A program made the position numbers and the translations under genes. Shown here one piece after another: positions 33,048-43,510 of a DNA stretch of 64,000 nucleotides. The first letter of the stretch is position 1. Each line of letters starts with the position of its first letter. The notes beneath the pieces were generated by a model, which saw nothing but the letters and a program-made list of their open reading frames with translations, did no database searches and was not told the DNA's origin. Origin of the DNA: Obelidium mucronatum (lineage: Eukaryota; Chytridiomycota; Chytridiomycetes; Chytridiales; Chytriomycetaceae); NCBI GenBank assembly GCA_025765595.1, contig JAIVFH010000031.1:62001-126000 (forward strand), read 5' to 3'.

Positions 33048-34463
33048 ATGAACATTGGATGGCGACGATATTCTACAACAAGGTGCGTGCTGGGAAATCA
33101 TACGAGAGCCAAATACGTTGGTCCTGAAAACCTTTTTTTCGCTGTTATTTGATCCCTTTTGATTTGATAGTGCGAAGCAGTGGATCCAAAGGCAGACGTC
33201 AGACCACTTTGTAAAACAGGCACATCGCCAGTCTCTACGTTCGCGCGCCTCTTTCAAACTTCTCGATTTGCTTAAAGTACACCCCTTTTTTCGACCCCGC
33301 TGAAGTGTTAAAGCTCCAACCGAATCTCAAAACTTAGACCCACCCGCTTCTGATTACAAAAGGCAACAAAGTACTCGATCTCGGTGCGGCTCCTGGAGGC
33401 TGGACCCAGGTTGCGGTTGAAGCAGTGAGCAGTCGTGGTGTTGGACCTCTTGCAGCCGGTGCTCGTTTTGTCGGAGCGTCAGTGTCTCCACGGCCGGAAG
33501 ATGGAACGGATGCTATTCCTCTGATTGTGAAACGATCAGATAACGGCGGACGTGTTATTGCCGTTGACCTTTTGCCAATTGATCCTATTCCTGGGGCAAC
33601 AGTGTTGAAAGGAGACATGACAGAAACAGCAACTCAGGAAAAGGTGGTAGAACTATGTGGGGGGAAAGTGGATGTCGTTTTATCGGACATGGCTCATTCT
33701 TTTACCGGCTCGCGCTCTGCCGATGTTGCGCGCTTGTTGGTGTGTCACATTATACAGTTCAACGAACTTTGAATAACCTGGCCCACATATCCAGGATCTT
33801 TGTCGCACCGCATTTTCCGTCGCAGAACGCGTCCTGAAACCAGACGGAAACTTTGTGTGCAAGTTTATTCGAGGAGAAGACGATCAAGGTTCTTTACTAA
33901 TTTTTTTTTTTTCCTTTTCCCATGGTTTTTTAAAACAAAGAGCAGACCTCCATAAGCTTTTCGAATCCAAATTCAACACAGTAGTATTCGATAAACCAAT
34001 CGGATCTAGAACTGGATCCGCAGAAGCCTATCTTATTTGTCTAAACTACAAATCAAGCAACATTGAATCTCACGATTCTGCTTCAACTCCTGAACCTTCG
34101 GAAAATGATTTGGAGCAAACAAAGAAACTTGAAACAGTGCAAGAGCAAATCTACCATCCAGGCCCTAAAATCAACCAACGAAGCAGCAGATCTATCCCAT
34201 TGAACGAGATTGACAGTCAGCCGCGCGCGAAACCACGGTTAATTCCTCATTGGTCTCAATTGAAACCGGGCACCAAAGTACGAGTTCTCTTGATCAGTGA
34301 TCTCAAGGGCAAACCGATTGGAAAGGGGGTTTCGAATGCGGGTCCTGAGAAACAAGTGGAAGGTGTCGTGGAGTTTCTGTTATCTCGCGACTATCATCGC
34401 AGCGGTGTGAAAGTTCGTCTGACTGACGGAAGGATTGGTCGCGTTTGCGAAGTTGTTGAATGA
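33048..34463 (+). CDS. MRM2: FtsJ/RrmJ-type 2'-O-methyltransferase (Mrm2-like) fused to a YwbE-like domain
   Basis: SAM-dependent rRNA ribose methyltransferase; yeast Mrm2 modifies the mitochondrial large rRNA. It is 385 aa in five exons (33048-33082, 33171-33276, 33338-33739, 33795-33888, 33943-34463). The K-D-K-E catalytic tetrad can be placed: Lys in RASFKLLDL, Asp in VLSDMAHSF, Lys in NFVCKFIRGE, Glu in GSAEAYLICL. The SAM loop is VLDLGAAPGGWTQVA. A Ser/Arg start (NIGWRRYSTTS) fits mitochondrial import. After a linker the same exon continues with HWSQLKPGTKVRVLLISD and SGVKVRLTDGRIGRVCEVVE, which matches the small YwbE (DUF2196) domain, normally a separate protein. The insert GSRFVGASVSPRPEDG between motifs is unusually long. 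Confidence 0.88.
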
Positions 34464-34484
34464 ACGCTAAAAATAAACATTCAA

Positions 34485-34500
34485 AAAAAAAAAAAAAAAG
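34485..34500. repeat. Poly-A tract immediately upstream of an ATG
   Basis: About 15 A residues and one G lie directly before ATG 34501. The gap from the MRM2 stop is only 37 nt. Confidence 0.6.
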
Positions 34501-35974
34501 ATGAAGGTTTTGGTTGTTGGCGGTGGCGCCTTTGGTCTCTCTGCCGCTCTGAGTCTCCAGAAACGAGGACACCAAGTGACTGTCTTTGATCGATTGTCTA
34601 TCCCGGCAGAAGATGCAGCGTCCACCGATATCTCCAAAGTCATTCGCGCCGATTACGCCTCACAGCGCGTCTACCAACAAATGGCGCTGGAATCCATCAG
34701 AATCTTCAAAGACGAGTGGAATTCAGATGCCAAAGAAAAGCTTGGTTCCGAACTGTACGTTGAATGCGGAGCCTTGTTCGCAACCCAAACTCCAGAAATG
34801 AATGAGTTTGAACGGTTGAGCATTGCATCTCTTAAACTCGATGGAATTAATCCAAAGCTGATGGATAAAAATGACGTGACTAGGAGGATGGGTAACACGA
34901 AATCTAACTCTTATCAGTCGACTGCTAATACGAATTAGGACCTCTATTTGCTAACGAATACCCTCACGGATACTTCAACGAGACTGCGGGTTTTGCTTAC
35001 TCGGGTCTCACAATCCAGTATGTTTCCCTTCTGGCGAAACAGCAAGGAGTTAAATTCGTTGTGGGGGCTCAAGCAGGAGCATTTGTTGAACTACTGAAAA
35101 GCCCAAAGTCAAAAGACATCGTCATTGGAATATTGACTGCAGACGGTGTGAGGCATTTTGGAGACCAGGTCTTGGTGGCAGCTGGGAGCTGGACTCCCTC
35201 CTTGATTCCACAACTGGAAGGACTCTGTTCTGTGTCTGGTCAACCAGTTATCCACTTTCAACTACCAGGTAGAGCGGGGGCTTGTTTATCGCGTTTTTTT
35301 ATTTCATACTTAGTTTTTTTTTTGGAAGTTTGAAGTACTTTTTTTAAAGTTTTTGTTTTATAGAGTCTCTGAAGCCAAAGTTCTCCCGTATTCCCGTCTG
35401 GTTTGCGGATGTTTCGTCGACAGGATTTTACGGATTTCCACTGAATAAAAGGACAGGAGAACTTAAAATCGCACACCATGGTGCTGGGTTTGCGTCAAAG
35501 TTCCACAAACAGACAAAACCAGCAATCAACAGCAAGACAGCCGCATCCGCCGTAACCCCAATTGCGATCCCGAAATCGGCTGTGAAGCAGTACCGAGATT
35601 TTTTGGGAAAAGTATTCCCAGAGCTGGATGTGGTGAGCATTTCGAGGACACGGCTTTGTTGGTACTGTGAATCATGGGACGGGAATTTTTACATTGATGC
35701 TGTTCCGGGACTCAAGAATTGCTTTGTTGCGACTGGGGGGTCGGGGCATGGTTTTAAGTTTGTTCCGGTCCTTGGTGACGTGATTGCAAATGTTTTGGAG
35801 GGAAAGCAAGGAGACCCCGAAGTGAAAAAACTCCTTGGGTGGAGAAGCAAGGCTGAAATCGTTGTTGATGCAATTCGACAAAAGGGGGATCTAAATATCA
35901 CGCCTCGTGTTTTGGAGCAAGAAGAGCTAGCGAGGGGTTCTGACTTGGTGGGGACTGGACGCTCTAAATTATGA
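34501..35974 (+). CDS. Peroxisomal FAD-dependent amine/amino-acid oxidase (MSOX/saccharopine oxidase type)
   Basis: DAO-family flavoenzyme that oxidises a secondary amine or amino acid and makes H2O2. It is 443 aa in three exons (34501-34891, 34939-35268, 35364-35974). The dinucleotide-binding start is KVLVVGGGAFGLSAALSL. The block RLCWYCESWDGNFYID holds the Cys expected for covalent FAD attachment in MSOX-like enzymes, followed by NCFVATGGSGHGFKFVP. The last three residues are SKL, a perfect PTS1 peroxisome signal, which fits an H2O2 producer. The substrate is uncertain: sarcosine, pipecolate, saccharopine and fructosyl amino acids are all used by relatives. The neighbours do not settle it. 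Confidence 0.88.
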
Positions 35975-36074
35975 GAGTATTAGAAACCGAAAAGTGTGTT
36001 TATTTATAAAAAACTACGCAGTAGTTTCCTGGTTTTCGAATTTTCGATTGGGAAGGAAAAAGTTGGAAAAAAAG

Positions 36075-37504
36075 ATGTTCTCCGTACGTCGTGTCGTGTC
36101 TGCAGCCCCAGTGGCCCGCCGATCCCTCTTCTCATTCAGCTCATCAACCAAAGCACCTGCTGCTGCTACCATTGGCACCAACTCTGCCGGCGAGAAGACA
36201 TACTCCTTCGCGTTCCAACCGGAGGACTTTGAGACTCACAACTTTGATAGCCTTCCAACCCAATCAACCCCATACACCAAGGATGAACTCCTTGATATGT
36301 ATTTGCAGATGCAAAGAATCAGACGTCTCGAGACTGCCTCTGATCAAGTGCGTTTCTCTTTTTTCGTTTTGTGTTGCAAGTGTTTTTTTTTGTGGCCTCT
36401 TTACTTATCATGTACCACCTCCCCCATACTAGCTTTACAAGAGCAAAATGATCCGTGGTTTCTGTCATTTGTCGACTGGACAGGAAGCGATTGCCGTTGG
36501 AATGGAGTCTGCTATTACTAAGAAGGACTCAATTATTACCGCCTACCGTTGTCACGGTTTCGCTCTTGGTCGCGGAGCTTCTGCAACTGGAGTCATTGCT
36601 GAGTTGATGGGACGTACTGCTGGAACTTCCAAGGGTAAGGGTGGCTCTATGCACATCTTTGGACCCGAGTTCTACGGAGGAAACGGTATCGTTGGAGCCC
36701 AAGTCCCACTTGGAGCTGGTGTTGCATTGGCCCACAAGTACAGAGGAATCCCAGCCATGTGCTTCTCTCTGTACGGTGACGGTGCCGCCAACCAGGGACA
36801 AGTGTTTGAAGCTTACAACATGGCCAAGTTGTGGAACTTGCCAGTTGTTTTTGGATGTGAAAACAACTTGTACGGAATGGGAACCTCTGCTGCTAGAGCT
36901 GCTGCTTCTACCAAGGTAAAACTGTTTGTTTGTTTTGTTGTTTGGGACTTGGTGGCTTTTCTCCCCAATGTCCCGGAACAAATTCTTCCTATCTTTTTTT
37001 CTTCAATTTTTTTTTTGTTTGTTTTCTTGGTTCAACCTTTTAAAAAGAACTAATATTTCTTTGCAGTACTTCACTCGTGGAGACTACATTCCAGGTATTC
37101 GTGTCAACGGTATGGATGCGCTCGCTGTTCGTGAGGCTTGCAGAGTTGCTCGTGAATACACCATCGCCAACGGTCCTCTTGTCATGGAATTTGTAACCTA
37201 CAGATACGGAGGTCACTCCATGTCTGACCCTGGTACCACCTACCGTAGCCGTGAGGAAATTCAGAACATGCGTTCCACCCGTGACTGTATCAACGGCTTG
37301 AAGAACCGAATTTTGGAGCTTGAGATTGCAACTGAGGAAGAACTCAAGGCTCTGGACAAGGCTGCCAGAGTTGAGATGGACAAGGCGGTGGAAGAATCCA
37401 AGGCATCTCCCGAGCCACCACTCGAAGTTTTGAACGAGGACATTTATGCTCCTGGTTCCTACAACCCTGCAGAAGTCCGTGGATGCGAGCCAGCTTACGT
37501 TTGA
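36075..37504 (+). CDS. PDA1: Pyruvate dehydrogenase E1 component, alpha subunit
   Basis: Mitochondrial TPP-dependent decarboxylase subunit linking glycolysis to the TCA cycle. It is 397 aa in three exons (36075-36347, 36433-36915, 37067-37504). The presequence is Arg/Ser/Ala-rich ([18 protein letters not shown]). Diagnostic parts are [27 protein letters not shown], the TPP motif [18 protein letters not shown], and the regulatory loop [18 protein letters not shown], which keeps the serines phosphorylated by PDH kinase in other eukaryotes. The third exon is preceded by a T-rich intron of about 150 nt. The protein is very well conserved, and codon use is biased, as expected for high expression. 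Confidence 0.97.
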
Positions 37505-37638
37505 TTTTTTTCGCTTCGTTGCTCATCGCTCCTTTTTTTGTCTTTTGCTTGCCTGGGATCCTTGCATTCCTCCTCAAATAAACCCATTTTCACAAAATTA
37601 ACCGAAAAAGAAAAATCCACACAAGCAATACGGATATT

Positions 37639-38562
37639 TTACTTTTGTGCACCAAGAATACGAGCGAAAACAGAAAAGGTGTGCTTTTGGATAAATTCGC
37701 GTGCTTCAGGCGTGGCGTGTTTGTTTGCCAATGCTTCGCCTCCGTTTTCATCCACCAGAATCACGCGCCCCTTCTTGCTTTCGACTTCAGTGTCGGGTGC
37801 AAGCAGGACATCACACATTGCCTCAGCGCAGTCTTCTGGAGATTTCCCAAATGCAGCCTTCAATGGTTTCAGCAGCATGCGCACCGCCCACGGCATCTCG
37901 GTTCCCCAGTTTGTGTTGACGAAGCCCGGCGCCGCGTGGACAAACGCAATCTTCTTGTTTTCCAGCGCATAGTGGTCCAGCATCAGATCGGTGTAGAAGC
38001 CGGCAGAGTCCGCGGCGTTCTTGATGGAGTAGTTGTCGACCAGCTCCGGGTCCTCGCGGAACTGCGCATACGCCGAATGCACGCCTGCGGACAGCACGCT
38101 CAGCACGCGCGGCGAGTCAGCCTTTGCCAGGGCGGGCAGCAGCTGGCGCACGAACAGCATGCGGCCGTAGTAGTGCAGCGCCAGCTTCGCGTCGAGGCCC
38201 TCGCGCGTCGGCGTGCGGCCCTGCAGCGTCGCCATGCCCTGCGACACAACCAGCCGGTCGATGCGCCCGCCGCCGCGCGCTGCGAGCTCGGCCGCCGCCG
38301 CCGCCACGCTCGCCAGCTGCGTCGCGTCGCACGCCACAAACGCAAACCGGCCCGCGGGGTGCGCCGCCGACAGCTCAGCCACAATCGCCTGCGCCCGCTC
38401 GGCGTTGCGGCCCACGATCGTCACGTCAAACTGCGCCGCCGCAAGCCGCCGCGCGATGCCCAGTCCGATGCCCGACGTGCCGCCCGCGACTACCGCGAAC
38501 TGGCGCGGGAACGCCGCCGTCGCGTTCTTGGCGCGGAGTGTCTGGATGCTCGGTGACGACAT
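37639..38562 (-). CDS. Short-chain dehydrogenase/reductase (fungal atypical-motif type)
   Basis: Single-exon Rossmann oxidoreductase of 307 aa, ATG at 38562. The cofactor loop is VVAGGTSGIGLGIARRL, with VGRN after beta-2, suggesting NADP(H). The usual NNAG reads VSQG. The catalytic Ser is in VLSVLSAGVHSAY. In place of YxxxK the sequence has DNYSIKNAADSAGFYTDLML, as in a subgroup of fungal SDRs that lack the spaced Tyr-Lys pair; catalytic activity is therefore unproven. Near the end, HAAPGFVNTNWG is the expected PG-T motif. The 5' two thirds are very GC-rich. It is convergent with PDA1 and tandem with the ING gene behind it. Confidence 0.8.
   Translation of the reverse strand: MSSPSIQTLRAKNATAAFPRQFAVVAGGTSGIGLGIARRLAAAQFDVTIVGRNAERAQAIVAELSAAHPAGRFAFVACDATQLASVAAAAAELAARGGGRIDRLVVSQGMATLQGRTPTREGLDAKLALHYYGRMLFVRQLLPALAKADSPRVLSVLSAGVHSAYAQFREDPELVDNYSIKNAADSAGFYTDLMLDHYALENKKIAFVHAAPGFVNTNWGTEMPWAVRMLLKPLKAAFGKSPEDCAEAMCDVLLAPDTEVESKKGRVILVDENGGEALANKHATPEAREFIQKHTFSVFARILGAQK
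37950..38560. other. GC-rich island over the 5' part of the SDR gene
   Basis: GC-rich from the ATG inwards, with GC-ending codons, fading to AT-rich sequence at the 3' end. It generates several long antisense frames that I reject. Confidence 0.8.
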
Positions 38563-38642
38563 GCGGGATGTTGCGATTTCAAATTCTGCTTTTTTTATTT
38601 TATTTAATCAAAAGAATCCCCCCGTCTTGGCAGCATCCTCAT

Positions 38643-40855
38643 TCATTTCTTGCGAACTATCGGGTTCTTCCTCCCCCCTCTTTTGTGGGCTGCTGCTGCA
38701 ACTGTCGCAAACACACTCTTCTTGACCACACCATCGTCTGCGTCGAGGTCGTCATCATCCAACATACTGCTGCTTTGGGATTCTTTGGCCGCAACACATT
38801 CAGGGCAAAGCCACACTCCTTCAGGGGGTGCCTTCAAACCAACACAGTCCAAGTGGAACCACTCCTTGTCGCAATTCTGGGTGTCCACAAAAAGGATAAG
38901 GTTAGCATTGAAATCGCTTGAAATACGACAACGCATCACTTACAGGATTATCACATCCAATCATTTCTCCATAAGACACGGCCTGACAAATACAGTAAAC
39001 ATCTTCATCAGCATCCGCCGAAGCACCTCCACCCGCTAATCCTTGAGAGCTGCTTGCGTGAAGTTGCTGTTTTATTCCAGATCCCGATTCGTCGAATCTA
39101 ATAAATAACAAGGAAGGAAAACAGAAAAAAAAACCAGTCAGAATGAAAACCCTTCCTTTTTGTTCAAACACAACGACTCAACAGTTTTCTCTTCAACCTC
39201 TTCTTATTTGGCGTGAAACCACCACCGCTCAGTCCAAATCCCGTGTTGGTCATGCTCGCTGCTAAAGGATGTTGGTGGCCTAGGGGCGTCTGAGCTGGAT
39301 ATCCCACCGCGCCGCCGCTGGGAACTGCAGGGTAAGAACCGATTCCTGACAGCCCACTGCTTGCGCCAACTCCTCCAAGAGGGTGGAGATTTCCCAGGCC
39401 CGGTCCTGCATTTCCTGGAGTCAAGAGCATCCCACCAGGAGTGAACGCAGAACTCAGAGGCCGTTCTATTCCAAAAAAATGAAAAAGAAAAAAAAAAAAA
39501 TCAGAACACACTTGCTAAAAGAAAACAAAAAAATTAAAAAAAACAACGCCGTACTCAGAGGATTTGATTTGTTGTGGCTTGGAGTTCCTAAAATTCCAAA
39601 TCCAAAAAATAAATGCTGCGTTTTTTAATCTTGACATCGAAACTTACCGCCATCGTGCGCGAGAGAATTGGATCCACTATTTCCGATTCCACTTATGCCT
39701 GCACCCAGAGAGGAGAGCTTGCTGTTGGATTCCGCCACAACTGCTGCTGCCATTTCACTGGCCTTATTCAGAATATCGGTACTGCTACTCGGAGTCCTTT
39801 GACTCAAGAATTTCGGCGCTTGAGGATTCAAGGGGGTTGAGAAGAGGAAAGCTTGAGACGTGGACCGAACGTTGGGTGGTGGAGGGATAGACTGATGTAA
39901 CGTCGATGAGGAGTGGGCAAGAGACGAAGATAACGAAGAGGAAGAGGACGAAAGAGGGACGTGTTGGGGAACAGGCAATGGGGTTGCAGCAGTTGACGAA
40001 GAAGACGTGTTTGGCAGAAGCACTCCATTCGCTTCCAGAGACGCCGTGATTCGTTTAATATGTCGATCGAGCTAAGAAACCATCAATATCCGCTGAAATT
40101 AAAACAATCAATCCAAAGTGCTTACAACAGTCTTTGCACGGTCAACAAGGGCAATCTTTTCGTCAGCGATACGACCACAATCTCCAAACATTTGGACAAT
40201 CTTCCAAAATGCCTCCTTCTGTTCGGGAAAATCTTCCACGGCTTCAGCTCCTGTTTTCCAGTCCAACCCTGTGGTTGAATTGGGTGAAGGTTGAGGCTGT
40301 TGGGGGGTGGTCAGATCGCTGGCGGCTCCAGGGGCAGCCACCACAGCCGCTGTAGTCGACGCCGTTGTTTCATTTGCTGCATTATCAATTGAATTTGCCT
40401 GTGTGGAAGTTGATGGTGCTAAAGGGGTATTTCCATCTGGCGCAATGGCCGGTTTGTCTGTCGACGGTAGCGGCGCCCCAACCCCTTCAGGTTGATCTTC
40501 TTTCGATTTGTTGTTTTCGTTATTTGTCCCAGTTGTACCCGCTGGGACACTGTCTGCCGGAGGTGGTGGTTCGATTGGACCATTCTTTATCAGCTTCTTG
40601 AGCTCCACGTCTTTATGCGCAATATTCGCTCTAATTTCTAGAAGTTGGTTCAGTGCTTCTTCCTCATTATTTTGAAGCACGGAAGCAAACCGTAATAGTC
40701 TTCACTCCGCGTCCGCAGCTCGTTGAAGATGTGCCTCACTTCGGCAGGCAGGTTGTCAAGAGCTAAATTACGCCCTTGTTAGATTGTGCTTCAGACACAT
40801 CAAGTCGAGTCTTACACGCCACGGTCTCTTCTAATAGCTCTTGGTGGTCAAGCAT
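38643..40855 (-). CDS. ING-family PHD-finger protein (histone H3K4me reader)
   Basis: Subunit-type chromatin reader of HAT or HDAC complexes (Yng/Pho23/ING). Exon 1 (ATG 40855) reads MLDHQELLEETVA, and the next exon DNLPAEVRHIFNELRTRSED starts the ING helical domain. A later part gives LQNNEEEALNQLLEIRANIA, FGDCGRIADEKIALVDRAKT and LDRHIKRITASLEANG. A long Ser/Pro/Gly-rich linker follows, then the PHD finger VYCICQAVSYGEMIGCDNP plus NCDKEWFHLDCVGLKAPPEG and WLCPEC, with the aromatic cage residues expected for H3K4me3. A basic tail ends the protein. Between RSEDYYG and LQNNEEE (about 40665-40705) the reading frame shifts by one base with no good intron, so either an indel or an unusual splice is present there. 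Confidence 0.85.
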
Positions 40856-40895
40856 CCTCTCTATTAATTTTTATTTATTATTTATACATTCAAAA
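40856..40895. promoter_or_regulatory. 40-nt bidirectional promoter region (ING / KDM3-like)
   Basis: Only 40 nt, nearly all A/T, separate the start codons of a methyl-lysine reader gene and a JmjC demethylase gene. Confidence 0.55.
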
Positions 40896-43419
40896 ATGAC
40901 TGATGATACTCACACTGACTACGAAGTCATCACAAAGTAAGTGGTGAACGCGCATACACTTCCAGAACAACGACTAATTCGTGGACAGACGGCGTCGGAC
41001 AACCTATGAGTCCGGTGCCGTGGGAACCACACCAAGATTGCCAAAAGGGGCCACCAAGCAAACCGCTGAAAACGTGTATGACAAAGAAGCCTCGATTGAA
41101 GAAGAAGAAGAAGAAGTACTAGAGGAAGGACCTGCTCTCCGTATGCCGCAACTTGCTGCTTTGTCGGATGGCGAGGGCTACTCTGCCCAAGTTAAAGGCT
41201 GCAACCCTTTCACAAAAACAAACCCTCGTTTCACCAAGTGCAAACCTTGGTAACTTACAAAACATTTCGCGGCAACTGAACTTTTCATAATTATTTTTCG
41301 TCACGTCTTCCAAGCATTTCTAAAATTGGCAAGGGAGACACTTGTCGGTTCGTGAATTTCCGCTTGTACAGAGTTTCTGCACCAGATTCCGGGCCATGGT
41401 TCTATCCTTCACCTATTGATATCGTCTCTAAAGATTCAGACTTTCGTGGTCGTGGTTTTGATCAACATTTCGAAGCCAAACTGGACGTGGCAGGCAAAAG
41501 GCCTACCCAAACCCTCGCTTTGAATATTCCAAACCGTCATGTATTGAAAACTACGAACGCAGATGAACTGTATATCTTGAAAACAACAGCCGGCGTATTG
41601 CAGGGCATTATTGACCACGAGTTGATTGTTTTGGGATACACGAAAACCGGCGAAAAGAAAGCCAATGGATCACAACTCCTTGAGCCTTTCTATCGCCCCC
41701 CATCAAAAGACAGCGCTGTTGTCGTACGACAGCTTTGCGATGAATGCCTTACATCTATTTTCAACACGTACTACTCATGTAGTCACTGTGCAAGAGAGTT
41801 GTGTGCTGCATGTTACGAAACACTGAAGGATACTGTTCACGAGGCAGCTGCGTCAGTGCTTGCAAACCAAAGTAAACCGTGGCGTGCCTTTCTGTCTTGT
41901 GGACTTATCAGGAGTGGAATATTTCACTGCAAGTCCCAGTTTCTCATCATGTCAAAATTGACTCTTCAGGAATTGATTGGGATGAGAAAATGCACTGAGA
42001 TTGTTTTGCAGAAGTTTCAAGGTTGATCTTATACTCTTCGCCTTTTTTTTTTTCATTTGCGTGACCCCTCACTTTGTCCAGGGGATCCGGATGTGATGTT
42101 GGAGGCCAGTCAACCGATTATCCACCCTGCTTCCGAAAATCCAAATCTTACCGAGGACTCAGAAAACTATTTGCGTCTGCTTCCTGAAACCGATAATGCC
42201 TATATTATGTTTCAACAAGCGTGGCGCAATGGTCAAGCAGTGGTTTTTCAAGGTGGTAAAAGCAAGCTTGCAGCTGGATGGGAACCGACTTATTTTATTG
42301 AACATTACGGACCCGATGCAACAAAAGTTGTTGATTGTGTAACCAAAGAGGCGCTTGACATGACGGTGGGATATTTTTTTAACTATTTCTTGGACGCTTC
42401 CAAAGTGCGAGACCGTATTTTGAAACTTCCAGTTGAGTTCTTTTTTTTTTGCTTTGAAATGGTGTGTGGTTTTATGAACTTTGATTATTTATTTTTGCCA
42501 GGATTGGCCTTCGTACACCGAGTTCAAAGAGAAATTCCCTGATCATTTCAGAGATTTTAAAGAAAAAGCGCCTTTCGAAGACTATTCGGGATTTGTTGGA
42601 AGCAGAAATTTGGCAGCCAGATTGCCAATGTCCTTTCTGCCTCCGGATTTAGGGCCTAAAATGTATAATGCGTTTGGCTCATCGGATGCAGGTTTGTTGT
42701 AGCCATGATTTTTTTTTTTTTTTTTTTTGGAAAAACACTTTTAAAAAACTGCTGTCAACATTTTAGGAAAGGAGGGATATGGAACGACTCCAATTCACTT
42801 GGATATGGCAGACGCGGTGAATGTGATGATGTATGCCAGCACTCTTGAACCAGAGAACGAAGGACGGCCAGCCGCCGTGTGGGATATTTATTCACGCAAC
42901 GACAGTGCTAAAATTCGCGAGTATCTGCGAGGTTACGCAAAGGCTAACGGTATCGAAAATATTGATGATCCTGTGCATGACCAATTCTTCTACCTGAATG
43001 AGAGTATGCGCAGAGAATTGTTTGAGCAGTATGGGGTTGTTGGTTGGAGAATTTTCCAGAATGTTGGAGATGCCGTCTTTGTTCCAGCAGGGTTTGTGTG
43101 TGTTTTTTTTGCCGTATTATATCCATCGCCTTACCCTTTTTCTTGTAGGTCCTGTCATCAAGTGTGCAATTACAAAGATTGCGTCAAGGTTTGATTTTTT
43201 TTTCTTTTCGTTTCTTTTTCTTGCAAAAGTCAATTAACTTGAATTGCCTAGGCGGCATGCGATTTTGTCTCCCCTGAGAACTTGTCTGCTTGTGTTCAGT
43301 TGACAAATGAGTTCAGGGCTTTAAGTAAAACTCATCGCCGTCGAGAAGATTTATTGAATCTCAAAAGCATTTTGTGGAGCACTTGGAGCTCATGCCCATT
43401 TCTGTTTGAGGAGGAATGA
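40896..43419 (+). CDS. KDM3/JMJD1-type JmjC histone demethylase
   Basis: Fe(II)/2-oxoglutarate oxygenase predicted to demethylate histone H3K9. It is about 700 aa in about eight exons. The N-terminus is MTDDTHTDYEVITK followed by an acidic patch. The KDM3 zinc region reads GCNPFTKTNPRFTKCKPC and KGDTCRFVNFR, and a second Cys motif LCDECLTSIF...CSHCARELCAACY comes later. The JmjC domain holds TTPIHLDMADAVNVMMYAS with the HxD iron ligands, NVGDAVFVPAG, and after an intron SCHQVCNYKDCVK with the second His, then AACDFVSPENLSACVQLT. All three iron ligands are therefore present. The last intron lies near 43190-43252. An AATAAA lies at 43436. It shares a 40-nt promoter with the ING gene. Confidence 0.88.
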
Positions 43420-43458
43420 GTCTGTGTACTGTTACAATAAAAGTGTTATTATATTCCG

Positions 43459-43489
<31 letters not shown>

Positions 43490-43510
43490 AAGAAAGAAAG
43501 AAAGAAGAAA
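43459..43510. repeat. Poly-A plus AAAG microsatellite directly upstream of SUA5
   Basis: A run of close to 28 A is followed by about five GAAA units and ends exactly at ATG 43511. It is the longest homopolymer in the window and occupies the whole 5' leader/promoter side of the 91-nt gap after the KDM3-like gene. Confidence 0.85.

Noticed and set aside
37645..38921. Long plus-strand frames (303 and 265 aa) opposite the SDR
   Set aside because: Composition-driven antisense frames; the minus strand has a complete SDR fold.
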